A DNA stretch of 64,000 nucleotides, from assembly GCA_964580675.1 (NCBI GenBank), contig CAZOLI010000005.1:62001-126000 (forward strand), in the 5' to 3' direction. Position 1 is the first letter of the stretch; each line of letters opens with the position of its first letter. Both the position numbers and the translations under genes were made by a program. Positions 26,166 to 35,086 of the stretch are shown in pieces. The notes under the pieces were generated by a model. It was not told the origin of the DNA, did no database searches, and saw only the letters and a list, made by a program, of their open reading frames with translations. This DNA is from CAZOLI01 sp964580675 (GTDB taxonomy: Bacteria > Planctomycetota > MHYJ01 > CAYXQY01).

Positions 26166-26194
26166 TTGAACTCAACGGGTTCCCGATTTAACAT
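26166..26194 (+). promoter_or_regulatory. sigma70-like promoter for the cupin gene and secA
   Basis: TTGAAC (26166-26171), 17 bases, TAACAT (26189-26194). Both hexamers match consensus at four of six positions. Transcription would start about 140 bases before the cupin ATG. Confidence 0.35.
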
Positions 26195-26342
26195 AAAAAC
26201 GTTCGTACCCAGCGAGGATTGCAACAGGTTTTTCGGGATGTGCCCGCCTGTTTTCGTCCAGCTGTCGATTCGATTCCCCGATCGCCATTCTACGGTTCCG
26301 GGGTCTCTTCAGCAACGCAATTTTCCGTTAAGGAAACCTACG

Positions 26343-26666
26343 ATGGAAGAAATAGCAGGTGAGAACGGCGCACTGAATGTTTTTGACGTGGAGCTTGACA
26401 GCCAGGAAAAGAAACTGATCGACACGGATGAAGTTGAAATTTTTGGCCGGCAATTCTCCGAGTCCCGACATGATTTTTCACAGTACGACAAGAACTTTGA
26501 TCGCATATGGTACTGTGTAAGTGGTGAAATAACGTTGAAGGTAGTGGATGAGCGGATTCGCCTCGAGGAAGGAGACATGTACCGGATTCCCAAACAGACC
26601 TCCCACGGAAACGTGGTGTGCGAGTCCGGTTCCCAGGTTCTCGTCATCCGGGGCAAGTTCCATTAA
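26343..26666 (+). CDS. small cupin-domain protein
   Basis: A 107-aa protein starting MEEIAGENG, with AAGGAAA upstream; the frame extends further back but without a sensible start. A single cupin barrel is visible: RIWYCVSGEITLKVVDERIR, LEEGDMYRIPKQTSHGNVV. The glycine turns and the conserved RIP.. TSH of the second motif are present, but the usual metal-binding His pair of motif 1 is replaced (WYCVSG), so metal binding is doubtful. Specific role unknown. secA starts 20 bases after its stop. Confidence 0.8.
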   Translation: MEEIAGENGALNVFDVELDSQEKKLIDTDEVEIFGRQFSESRHDFSQYDKNFDRIWYCVSGEITLKVVDERIRLEEGDMYRIPKQTSHGNVVCESGSQVLVIRGKFH

Positions 26667-26686
26667 CCCAAATCACTCCGCAACAA

Positions 26687-29374
26687 ATGCTCGGCATATT
26701 TGAAAAATTATCGGATTTCTTCTCGGTCCTGTTTGGAAGCCACAACGAGCGCATGCTCCGAAAAATGGTTCCGCAGGTCGAGGAGGTAAAGAAACTGGAC
26801 CCGGAGATGAAACAACTCTCGGACGCTGAACTACGGGCCAAGACCGGTGAATTCGAACACCGAATCAGCGAAGGGGAAACACGGGATGACCTGCTTGAAG
26901 AGGCCTTCGCGACCGTCCGGGAGGTGGCCAGCAGGACCATCGGTATGCGGCCCTACGACGTACAGATCCTGGGTGGCATTGTCCTCCATCAGGGACGAAT
27001 TGCGGAAATGCAGACGGGAGAAGGAAAAACACTGGTCGCCACAATGCCCGCATACCTGAATTCCCTCGGGGACCGCCAGGTTCACATCGTCACCGTAAAC
27101 GACTATCTCGCACGGCGAGACCTTCAATGGATGGGGCCCGTCTATGATTACCTTGGCCTGGATGTCGCCGCCATTCAATCCGAGCGGGAATCATTGATGT
27201 TCGACCCGGAACACCGGGACGACCCGGACGACAAACTGCGAAACCTGCGAACGGTCGACAAGGTGGAAGCTTATGAAGCGGACATTATTTACGGCACAAA
27301 CAACGAGTTCGGGTTCGACTACCTCCGCGACAACATGAAGATTGACGTGGAGGACCAGTGTCAGGACGATCACCACTTTGCCATCATCGACGAAGTGGAC
27401 AACATTCTCATTGATGAAGCTCGCACACCTCTGATCATCTCCGGTCCCGCCGAGGAATCGGCACAGAAGTATTACGAGGCGGACCGGGTTGCCAGAGCCC
27501 TCAAGAAAGGAAAACACTACGAGGTGGAAGAAAAAGACAATCAGTGTCTTCTCACGGAAGAAGGCATAGAAAAAGCAGAGGAAGTCGCCGGTGTGGACAG
27601 TTTTTACACCGGTCAAAACATGGACTGGCCCCATCACATCGAACAGGCCCTCCGGGCTCATGAACTGTACGAAAAAGACGCGGAATACGTCGTAAAAAAC
27701 GGGGAAGTGATCATTGTCGACCAGTTCACCGGTCGATTGATGGAGGGGCGCCGATGGAGCGACGGCCTGCACCAGGCGGTTGAGGCGAAGGAAAACCTGG
27801 ACATCCGGAAGGAAAACCAGACACTGGCCAGCATTACGCTGCAGAATTTCTTCAAGATGTACGACAAACTCTCCGGCATGACGGGTACCGCCGCCACTGA
27901 AGCCAGTGAATTTGAACAGATCTACGACCTGGAAGTTGTTGTTATTCCGACAAACAAGCCACTGAAGCGGGACGAAAAAGCGGATCTCCTCTTTCGGACG
28001 GAGGAGGAAAAATTTGAGGCCGTTGCCGATGAAATTGAACAGCTCCGTGAGGAAGGACGACCGGTGCTTGTGGGAACCACGGACATCGACAAGTCCGAAA
28101 AACTGAGCCGTCTGCTCGACAAACGGGGCATTCCCCACGAAGTCCTGAACGCAAAACACCATGAGAGGGAGGCCCATATTATCGCGAAGGCGGGTCAGGC
28201 GGGAGCTGTAACGATCGCAACGAACATGGCCGGTCGTGGAACAGACATCATCCTCGGTGAGGGCGTGGCCGAAAAAGGCGGTCTGCACGTGATCGGCACG
28301 GAACGACATGAAGCCCGGCGTATTGATAACCAGCTCCGGGGTCGGACGGGCCGCCAGGGAGACCCCGGTTCCTCCCAGTTTTTCATATCCCTCGAAGATG
28401 ATCTGCTGCGCATCTTTGCGTCGGACTGGGTCAGCAGTATGATGGGATCCCTGGGACTTGAAGAAGGCGAAGGAATCGAAAGTCAGATGATTACCAACTC
28501 CGTGCGACGGGCCCAGGAAAAGAAGGAACAGCGCAATTTCGAAATCCGAAAGGACCTCCTCGAGTACGACGAGGTCATGAACGAACAGCGGAAGATCGTG
28601 TACGGCCAGCGCCAGGATATACTCGAAGGGAAAAACCTGAAGGAAATGGTTTTTGACATGATTGAGGACGTCGTGGACGACGCCCTGGAAACCTACCTGG
28701 ACCCGGAAGAACACCAGGATGACTGGGACTACAAAGGATTGAGTGACTGGGTCATGCGGAAATTCGGCCTGGGAATCGGGGTTTCGGAACTGGAAGACGA
28801 AGCACCGGAAGAAGTGTTCCACAAAATTATGTCCCGAATTGAGGAAGCCTACGAGGAACGGGAGGAACAAATTGGTGAAGAGGAAATGCGTCGCATCGAA
28901 CAGTTTCTCCTCCTGGACAGACTGGACGAAAAATGGAAGGATCACCTCTACAACATGCAACAACTTCGAGACGGTATTAACCTCCGGGGATTCGCACAAA
29001 AAGACCCGAAAATCGAATACAAAAGAGAAGGATACTCAATGTTCGAGGAGATGCTCACCTCCGTTAAGGATGAGGTTGCGGACCTGATTCTCAAAATTAC
29101 CGTGGAAACCGGGGAGGAAGAGGAACTCGAACAGCGATGGGCCCCCACGGACTACGTCAAGGAAGATTTTGAATCCTACGATCAGCCGGAACCACAGGGA
29201 GGACAGGGTGCCGAAACCACGGAGGCTTATGAAAATGCACAGGCCGAGGGAGAGGGGGGACCCATAGAGCCGATCCAAAAAGACGAAAAAGTCGGACGAA
29301 ATGAACCCTGCCCCTGCGGAAGTGGAAAGAAATACAAGAAATGCTGCGGGGGCGGCTCATACGAACAACACTGA
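26687..29374 (+). CDS. secA: protein translocase ATPase SecA
   Basis: Motor ATPase of Sec export. 895 aa from MLGIFEKLSD. Walker A MQTGEGKTLVA (about 108-118), the DEAD-type box IIDEVDNILIDEARTPLIIS, GTNNEFGFDYLRDNM, TNMAGRGTDIILGEGV, GRTGRQGDPGSSQFFISLED and the C-terminal zinc SEC-C motif NEPCPCGSGKKYKKCCGG are all intact. A Glu/Gln-rich linker precedes the zinc motif. The frame is open 69 bases upstream into the cupin gene; the ATG at 26687 fits the family. Confidence 0.98.
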   Translation: MLGIFEKLSDFFSVLFGSHNERMLRKMVPQVEEVKKLDPEMKQLSDAELRAKTGEFEHRISEGETRDDLLEEAFATVREVASRTIGMRPYDVQILGGIVLHQGRIAEMQTGEGKTLVATMPAYLNSLGDRQVHIVTVNDYLARRDLQWMGPVYDYLGLDVAAIQSERESLMFDPEHRDDPDDKLRNLRTVDKVEAYEADIIYGTNNEFGFDYLRDNMKIDVEDQCQDDHHFAIIDEVDNILIDEARTPLIISGPAEESAQKYYEADRVARALKKGKHYEVEEKDNQCLLTEEGIEKAEEVAGVDSFYTGQNMDWPHHIEQALRAHELYEKDAEYVVKNGEVIIVDQFTGRLMEGRRWSDGLHQAVEAKENLDIRKENQTLASITLQNFFKMYDKLSGMTGTAATEASEFEQIYDLEVVVIPTNKPLKRDEKADLLFRTEEEKFEAVADEIEQLREEGRPVLVGTTDIDKSEKLSRLLDKRGIPHEVLNAKHHEREAHIIAKAGQAGAVTIATNMAGRGTDIILGEGVAEKGGLHVIGTERHEARRIDNQLRGRTGRQGDPGSSQFFISLEDDLLRIFASDWVSSMMGSLGLEEGEGIESQMITNSVRRAQEKKEQRNFEIRKDLLEYDEVMNEQRKIVYGQRQDILEGKNLKEMVFDMIEDVVDDALETYLDPEEHQDDWDYKGLSDWVMRKFGLGIGVSELEDEAPEEVFHKIMSRIEEAYEEREEQIGEEEMRRIEQFLLLDRLDEKWKDHLYNMQQLRDGINLRGFAQKDPKIEYKREGYSMFEEMLTSVKDEVADLILKITVETGEEEELEQRWAPTDYVKEDFESYDQPEPQGGQGAETTEAYENAQAEGEGGPIEPIQKDEKVGRNEPCPCGSGKKYKKCCGGGSYEQH

Positions 29375-29425
29375 TGCCCCACTTCTTTGTCCCGGGGTCC
29401 TATCACCGTATCCTGCAGACTTATC

Positions 29426-30784
29426 ATGTCCCACGATGACATCCCCACCGATGAATCCACCGCCGTGGACCCCATGATATTCGACCTCCTTTATGGAGGA
29501 GCCGCCCTGCCCGCCATTGCCTTATTCTCACTGTATACACTGCGGCAGGGAACCCCCTCAGACCTGCTGGAGATCTTCCGCCAGAAATCGGGGTGTTACG
29601 AAAACCTGAATGAACGTCGGTATCCCGTCTGGATCCATGCCGCTTCCGTGGGTGAAGTACAAACCACCCCTCCACTGATTCACAGACTTGAAGAGATGGG
29701 TGAAGCAGGGGATTTTGTCCTGACCACCAATACCCTGACCGGACGAAATGTAAGCATTGAGAAGTACGGACGGAACCACTCCTCGTTTCTTCCGGCGGAC
29801 TTTAGCTGGTCGGTCCAGCGTGCCTTTTCCCGTATTTCCCCGGATGTGCTTCTTTTGATGGAACAGGAACTCTGGCCGAACCTGATTCAGCTGGCACGCC
29901 GGCGGAACACACCGGTCGTCATCGTGAACGGCCGGATGACCGAACAATCTCACCACCTCTATGACAAACTCCCGGACATCGTCAAACGAACCGTTTTTGG
30001 AAACCTGGAACGGGTGGCCGCTCAAAATGAAACCTACGCGGACCGTTTTCGCTCACTCGGGGTACCTCCGGAACGTATTGATGTGACGGGAAACCTCAAA
30101 TACGAAGCCCTGCTTGCTAATCGGCCCACAGATAACGACGTGCGGGAACTCGAAGACATTCTTCAGCTCACCAATCACGAGGGACCTGTCTTAACCGGGG
30201 GAAGCATCCACCCACCGGAGGACGAGTACCTCGTTCAAACATTCCGTTCGGTGCGAAATAAGAACGATTTCAGCAACGCCCGGCTCCTCCTTGTGCCCCG
30301 GCACCTGAAAAACACGGATCGGGCCCGGGAGAAGGCCCGGGACGCCGGATTTCAAACTTCCTTTCTATCGGAACTCCGGGAGAATTCAGAACAAATGTCG
30401 CCACCACCGGAAGTTGTTGTGATCGACGAAATGGGCGTGTTGAACACGGTTTATGGCATTGACTCCATTGTGTTTGTCGGTGGAAGTCTAATGGACCACG
30501 GTGGACAGAACATGCTGGAACCGGCGGCGGTTGGTCGACCGGTCCTCGTGGGACCTCATACGGATAATTTTCGGCAGGAAATGGAGCTGCTCAACAGTGT
30601 CAGAGGAATTGACGTCGTCTCCTCCCCGGAGGAACTAACCGAACGGATCCTGCATTATCTGCGGCAACCCCGGGAAGCACGTTCGATGGGCAAACGGGCC
30701 AAAAAAGCCATAGCCGAACATGGTGGGGCCGTGGATAGAACGTTAGAAATTGTGAAATCCTATCTTCGTAACACCGGCGACTAA
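29426..30784 (+). CDS. waaA: 3-deoxy-D-manno-octulosonic acid (Kdo) transferase WaaA
   Basis: Inner-membrane glycosyltransferase that adds Kdo to lipid A precursor, so its presence implies LPS. Family features: WIHAASVGEVQTTPPLI, TTNTLTGRNV, LLLMEQELWPNLI, VTGNLKYEALL, LTGGSIHPPEDEY and FVGGSLMDHGGQNMLEPAAV. 452 aa. The N-terminal hydrophobic anchor (LLYGGAALPAIALFSLYTL) is present. A TTG at 29387 and an ATG at 29474 are alternative starts; none has a strong SD. Confidence 0.93.
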   Translation: MSHDDIPTDESTAVDPMIFDLLYGGAALPAIALFSLYTLRQGTPSDLLEIFRQKSGCYENLNERRYPVWIHAASVGEVQTTPPLIHRLEEMGEAGDFVLTTNTLTGRNVSIEKYGRNHSSFLPADFSWSVQRAFSRISPDVLLLMEQELWPNLIQLARRRNTPVVIVNGRMTEQSHHLYDKLPDIVKRTVFGNLERVAAQNETYADRFRSLGVPPERIDVTGNLKYEALLANRPTDNDVRELEDILQLTNHEGPVLTGGSIHPPEDEYLVQTFRSVRNKNDFSNARLLLVPRHLKNTDRAREKARDAGFQTSFLSELRENSEQMSPPPEVVVIDEMGVLNTVYGIDSIVFVGGSLMDHGGQNMLEPAAVGRPVLVGPHTDNFRQEMELLNSVRGIDVVSSPEELTERILHYLRQPREARSMGKRAKKAIAEHGGAVDRTLEIVKSYLRNTGD

Positions 30785-30807
30785 TTGTTCAATCGCATTT
30801 CGCTGTT

Positions 30808-31512
30808 ATGGGTAACAAGGAGAACATCCGAAACAAGATATGGAACAGGTTAAAGGAAAACGACGTCGCCCGTTTTCCGTTTCCCGTGGAAGGTCGCATT
30901 CCGAATTTTGAGGGAGCAGACCGGGCGGCAGACCGAATCATGTCCCTGGATCTGTTCAAGGAATCCAGCCGGGTGAAAGTGAATCCCGACAGTCCGCAGC
31001 GGCCGATCCGAACGGAGGTTCTGAAACAGGAAAAGACCCTGCTTGTTCCATCTCCCCGGTTGCGATCCGGGTTCTATCAGCTGCAGCGGGAAGAACTTTC
31101 CGGCGCGGACCCTTCCGATGCCACAACCATTAAGGGGATGAAAAAATTTGGCACATCGGTAACGCCCCGGGACATAGACTCACCGGACCTGATTGTGTGC
31201 GGTTCCGTCGCCGTGCACAGAGACGGCGGCCGAATTGGCAAAGGAGAAGGTTACAGCGACCTGGAATACGCGATACTAAGAGAAACGGGTCATGATGATA
31301 TCCCCGTGGTCACGACGGTTCATTCCCTACAGGTTGTGGAACACTTCGAGACCGACCCGCACGATGTACCACTGGATGTCATCGCCACGCCCGATGAGGT
31401 CATCAACACAAATACGGAACTCTCCGGGCCGGATGGAATCCGCTGGGAACAGATTTCCCGGGAACAACTGGAAGAAATGCCGATCCTGAAAACACTCCGA
31501 AAACGAGAATAA
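30808..31512 (+). CDS. 5-formyltetrahydrofolate cyclo-ligase family protein (MTHFSD-like)
   Basis: 234 aa. IRNKIWNRLKENDVARFPFP at the N-terminus and GKGEGYSDLEYAILRE in the second half match the larger, divergent branch of the 5-FTHF cyclo-ligase fold that resembles human MTHFSD and archaeal homologues. Whether it makes 5,10-methenyl-THF from 5-formyl-THF is uncertain for that branch. Follows waaA by 23 bases. Confidence 0.75.
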   Translation: MGNKENIRNKIWNRLKENDVARFPFPVEGRIPNFEGADRAADRIMSLDLFKESSRVKVNPDSPQRPIRTEVLKQEKTLLVPSPRLRSGFYQLQREELSGADPSDATTIKGMKKFGTSVTPRDIDSPDLIVCGSVAVHRDGGRIGKGEGYSDLEYAILRETGHDDIPVVTTVHSLQVVEHFETDPHDVPLDVIATPDEVINTNTELSGPDGIRWEQISREQLEEMPILKTLRKRE

Positions 31513-31543
31513 ATCCCGGACGTCGGTGTTCGTTTCCATTATT

Positions 31544-32152
31544 TCAGTCCCCATGTCCGTAAGAATTCGACGTATATCCCACGTCCCTTCGAAACCCATC
31601 AACCTCCAGATTACGGATCACGTTCTGCAAGCCCTCATGTATCCAGTGATTCCCGAAGTATTCCATTTCACGTATCGCCTTCTCCTTTTCCCAGCCCTGA
31701 ACGACAACCCGGTAAAGGGCAAGCATAACACCCGTTCGATCCGAGCCGTGATGGCAGTGGATAAACACCGGTTTCGGCTTGTGTTTCAGCACCCAGAAAA
31801 ACTTCTTCATCTGTGATCGCGTGGGCCCGTGAAACGCCGTCATGGGAAGTTCCACATAGTGTAAACCGATATTCCGTATTCCCGACACATCCCTGTGATA
31901 GGCGCGCAGGTTAACAACAGTCTTTACGCCGATGTTCTTCAGGTGTTGAAACCCTTCTGGCGTCGGCTGGCCTCCCCTGTAAAGGTTTTTTGTTACTCGA
32001 GCAAAATTTGGTACCTCGGGATGGGCAATCCGCACGGCATATGTTGACGTTTCTTCGGACAGAGCATCCGGGGAAGAAGAACATCCCCCCTGAATGATAA
32101 TGATCCAGCATCCGACCAAAAGAAAACAATAAAAAAGTAAGGCCTTCCGCAT
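31544..32152 (-). CDS. exported lipoprotein of the dual-specificity/tyrosine phosphatase family
   Basis: 202 aa from MRKALLFYCF, with GGAG before the ATG; the upstream extension to 32293 has no signal logic and is rejected. The signal sequence ends in a lipobox (IQGGCSSS), so the mature protein is anchored outside the cytoplasm. The catalytic P-loop is HCHHGSDRTG, i.e. C-x5-R, preceded by NLYRGGQPTPEGF and GVKTVVNLRAYH, typical of DSP-like phosphatases such as DUF442/Siw14-type proteins. Substrate (phosphoprotein, inositol phosphate or other) unknown. Confidence 0.85.
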   Translation of the reverse strand: MRKALLFYCFLLVGCWIIIIQGGCSSSPDALSEETSTYAVRIAHPEVPNFARVTKNLYRGGQPTPEGFQHLKNIGVKTVVNLRAYHRDVSGIRNIGLHYVELPMTAFHGPTRSQMKKFFWVLKHKPKPVFIHCHHGSDRTGVMLALYRVVVQGWEKEKAIREMEYFGNHWIHEGLQNVIRNLEVDGFRRDVGYTSNSYGHGD

Positions 32153-32295
32153 GTTCTCGCTCCGTAAACAGAGGAGATTAGATTTGATATGATATCGGCA
32201 TGATGATAATTTATCCAAGACTTTCAAGAATTGGAATTTGAACATTTCGCGAGCCAAATTTTTATGCCTTACCCATTCACCGGAGAAATTCAATA

Positions 32296-33081
32296 ATGAA
32301 CATCCTGAAACACACGGTCACGAGATTCTCCGCCATCGCCTTTGTTGTGTTTGCGTTTCTTGGTGTCTCCTGCCAGTCGATGAGTTCGAGCTTTTCGAAG
32401 AGTGAGGAGACCCGGAACGTGGGACAGTATTCGGCCCCTCCTCGGAACGTAGAGAAACCTCGGCTCGGGGTGCCGGATTTTGAAATAAAGGATAAGGACC
32501 TCGGCAAGAATGCAGCCAGCGTAGCTGCCGACCAGCTCGGAACCCTTCTGATCAACTCCCGTCGGTTTCGCGTTATTGAACGGTCACAACTCGAGCAAAT
32601 CAAAAAGGAACAGAACCGGGAAGGGGTCAAATCAGATGAACAGGCCGAAAAAGGAAAAATTCGAGGGGTCAAATACCTGGTCATTGGAAAAATAACAAAT
32701 TTCAAAATCCAAAAAGTCGAGCAGGGATCCAACTTTGGTGTCGGTCAGGTCGATTTACCGGAAGGCGGAAGCCTGGGGGGACTGGATGTCAGCAAAGACG
32801 AAACCCTGGTAAAGGCCGACGTCGGCGTTGATTTACGGATCGTGGACGCCGAATCGGGAGCGGCAACGGTGGCCGGCTCTTCCGATTACAGCCGGGTGAA
32901 CAAAGCATCGGCCATGGGCGTGGAAGTATTCGGGGCCAGCGCGCAATCCGATGCCAACCTGGACATAAAAAAAGACAACCAGGGAAAACTTCTCCGTCTT
33001 GCCCTCGACGATACGCTGAAACAAATGATGCCGAGAATTGACCGGATGCTCCGGCAGAACCACAAAAAGAAATCAAAATAG
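32296..33081 (+). CDS. CsgG-like lipoprotein
   Basis: 261 aa. Lipobox LGVSC near residue 26. The core resembles the CsgG/FlgT periplasmic fold: RLGVPDFEIKDKDLG, LGTLLINSRRFRVIERSQLE and GVKYLVIGKITNF, then a repeat-type strand region VDLRIVDAESGAATVAGSS. No curli subunit genes are nearby, so it is more likely an outer-membrane secretion or envelope component than a curli channel. Divergent from the phosphatase lipoprotein. Confidence 0.8.
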   Translation: MNILKHTVTRFSAIAFVVFAFLGVSCQSMSSSFSKSEETRNVGQYSAPPRNVEKPRLGVPDFEIKDKDLGKNAASVAADQLGTLLINSRRFRVIERSQLEQIKKEQNREGVKSDEQAEKGKIRGVKYLVIGKITNFKIQKVEQGSNFGVGQVDLPEGGSLGGLDVSKDETLVKADVGVDLRIVDAESGAATVAGSSDYSRVNKASAMGVEVFGASAQSDANLDIKKDNQGKLLRLALDDTLKQMMPRIDRMLRQNHKKKSK

Positions 33082-33112
33082 GACCAAATCCACTCATTCA
33101 CTCGGATCCAAC

Positions 33113-33139
33113 CCGGTGAACAGCTCCGGTTTTCACCGG
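33113..33139 (+). terminator. hairpin after the CsgG-like gene
   Basis: CCGGTGAA/TTCACCGG, an 8-bp stem with an 11-base loop, 31 bases after the stop and followed by CTTTGAACTT. T tract is poor. Likely terminator between the CsgG-like gene and the protease gene. Confidence 0.45.
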
Positions 33140-33238
33140 CTTTGAACTTCCGTTCATCGGGTGAGTGATGTTTTCCGTGGATCATCATTCTACCTGCAAC
33201 GGTAGATTTCCCCGGTAGTTCAGCTGATCACAGGATAA

Positions 33239-34360
33239 ATGTTTTCCTCCACGAAAATCGGCCGGTTCGGTGGCATCGATGTATTTATACATCCCACGTT
33301 CTGGCTGCTAATCGGCTGGATTTTCTTCGCTCATTTATGGACCGGGGAACCCACTTCAGCGGCCCTCTCCGGGGTTCTGTTTATACTGCTCCTTTTTCTC
33401 TGTGTGGTTCTACACGAATTCGGACATGCGATTGCAGCACGCCGATTCGGGGTTCAGACCCGGGACATTACACTGTATCCCATCGGGGGTGTCGCAAGAC
33501 TGGAGCGAATTCCGGAGGAGCGACTTCAGGAATTCTGGATTGCCGTTGCCGGGCCGGCGGTAAATGTCCTCATTGCCGGGTTACTGACCGTATATCTCGC
33601 GCTCACCCGGAACTTTGTTCCCGTCAAACAGCTCGGGGTGGCAAAGGGATCAATGGTTGAGCGTATCATGATCGTGAACATCATCCTGGTCGTGTTCAAT
33701 CTACTTCCCGCGTTTCCCATGGATGGGGGACGCATGCTGCGGTCCGTTCTCGCAATCCGGCTGAGTTACGGTTCCGCCACAAACATCGCGGCAGCAGTCG
33801 GCAAAGGCATGGCCTTCGTGTTCGGCTTTGTCGGTTTGTTCACGAATCCCATTTTGCTTTTTATAGCGTTCTTCGTCTGGATTGGTGCCTCGGGAGAAGC
33901 CGGACAGGTGCAGTTTCGAGAACTCCTGCGGGGGGTATCGGTCTCCGATGTCATGACGAGAGATTTCCGATCTCTTTCACCGGACACGCCTCTCGGTGAG
34001 CTTCGAAAAACGTTTTTAACGGAAACACACCGCGCATTCCCGGTTGTCGAGGAAGACCAATTTCTCGGCCTGATTACCGATCAGGAGCTCGTAAATGGAT
34101 TGCGCAATTACGGCGAAGACACACCCGTTAAAGAAATCATGAACAAGGAGGTGCTTAAATTGACGGCCGGGGATATGCTGGAAACGGTGTTGCCCGATCT
34201 GCAGGAGAGAGAACAAACCGTAGCCCCGGTTATGGAAGGAAATCAAATAGTGGGCCTTGTGACGAACGAGCAGACCGGACGGTTCCTCATGCTGCGGGCT
34301 TCTCAGAATCAATCCCTTTCGCCGGATGCCCCCGGAGAGGAAACCTCCAGCAATAAATAA
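33239..34360 (+). CDS. site-2 protease family (M50) membrane metalloprotease with CBS pair
   Basis: Intramembrane metalloprotease, 373 aa. The zinc site HEFGH is preceded by a hydrophobic helix, and the second motif NLLPAFPMDGGRML carries the third ligand Asp. About six membrane segments fill residues 15-225. The C-terminal half is two CBS domains (SDVMTRDFRSLSP; VKEIMNKEVLKL), which bind adenine nucleotides in other proteins. No PDZ domain is present, unlike RseP. SD AGGAT lies five bases upstream. Substrates unknown; S2P enzymes often release transmembrane anti-sigma factors, and one is encoded at 54314-55402. Confidence 0.93.
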   Translation: MFSSTKIGRFGGIDVFIHPTFWLLIGWIFFAHLWTGEPTSAALSGVLFILLLFLCVVLHEFGHAIAARRFGVQTRDITLYPIGGVARLERIPEERLQEFWIAVAGPAVNVLIAGLLTVYLALTRNFVPVKQLGVAKGSMVERIMIVNIILVVFNLLPAFPMDGGRMLRSVLAIRLSYGSATNIAAAVGKGMAFVFGFVGLFTNPILLFIAFFVWIGASGEAGQVQFRELLRGVSVSDVMTRDFRSLSPDTPLGELRKTFLTETHRAFPVVEEDQFLGLITDQELVNGLRNYGEDTPVKEIMNKEVLKLTAGDMLETVLPDLQEREQTVAPVMEGNQIVGLVTNEQTGRFLMLRASQNQSLSPDAPGEETSSNK

Positions 34361-34421
34361 ATTTCTACCGGTTCCAGATCAGGGGAATTGGGCAAATATC
34401 ACCGTTCCTGAAGCTTGATAA

Positions 34422-34437
34422 TCCCGCTCCAGCGGGA
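34422..34437. terminator. GC-rich inverted repeat between convergent genes
   Basis: TCCCGCT-CC-AGCGGGA lies between the convergent M50 protease and hpf genes. No T tract follows on either strand, so function as a terminator is only plausible by position. Confidence 0.3.
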
Positions 34438-34468
34438 AAGAAGGAAACATGATTTTGGGATGCAGGAA

Positions 34469-34786
34469 CTAACGGGAATCCCGAATTCGACCAAGACGGC
34501 TGTCGATCGCCCTTTCGAGCTTGTCGGCCGCGGAATTAATGGCTTCTCTCACGGACCCACTGTGACTGGTAACGGCGGTGGGGTCCAGACCGCTCAACCG
34601 GGCCTCCATCATACATCGCTTGTCGTCCGACCCACCTTTCGCACTGTTCTCGTCGTTCAGGTGGACCTCAACCCTGGTGATTCGATCGGAAAATCGGCCC
34701 AGGTTATCTTCCACAACACCACGTACCTGTTCCGTCAAGTCGTTGCTTCCTTCAACATCACTGCCTGTATTTACAAGAACCTGCAT
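34469..34786 (-). CDS. hpf: ribosome hibernation promoting factor, short form
   Basis: 105-aa S30AE-family protein that binds the 30S decoding site in slow growth. The C-terminal helix region KRCMMEARLSGLDPTAVTSH and AINSAADKLERAIDSRLGRI is diagnostic; the N-terminus (LTEQVRGVVEDNLGRF) fits. It lacks the C-terminal dimerisation domain of long HPF. SD GGGAGAT precedes the ATG. Confidence 0.88.
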   Translation of the reverse strand: MQVLVNTGSDVEGSNDLTEQVRGVVEDNLGRFSDRITRVEVHLNDENSAKGGSDDKRCMMEARLSGLDPTAVTSHSGSVREAINSAADKLERAIDSRLGRIRDSR

Positions 34787-34903
34787 TGAGATCTCCCGAG
34801 CGTTATTTGGTCACATACGAAAACCGGCCCAGCGTGTCCGTTTCGTTTTTCGACTGTACCGGGGCCTTATCGAAGGGACAAAAACCGATCCATCAACGAA
34901 TAC

Positions 34904-34933
34904 ATTTTACGTTATCCCTCCCCGTAAGTACAA
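34904..34933 (-). promoter_or_regulatory. sigma70-like promoter for hpf
   Basis: TTGTAC (34928-34933), 18 bases, TAAAAT (34904-34909) on the minus strand, about 110 bases before the hpf start. The -35 is weak. The 300-base divergent gap 34787-35086 holds no gene; its kinase-proximal third is very AT-rich with several TATAAT-like hexamers. Confidence 0.3.
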
Positions 34934-35086
34934 CCCTGAAGATTCATTCGTTAACCCGCTCAGAACCGGATAAATTCATAACGTCCCAGAAACAAATTAT
35001 CATAAAATTCTTTTAAAGCATTTGCCGATTTGATAATATACCAAATTAGGAAATACTGCAATTATATTATCCTCTGGTATAGTCGC

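Noticed and set aside
27191..28999. 602-codon open frame on the minus strand opposite secA
   Set aside because: Its codons simply mirror secA; no family resemblance, low-complexity Phe/Val-rich translation, no promoter or ribosome-binding site.
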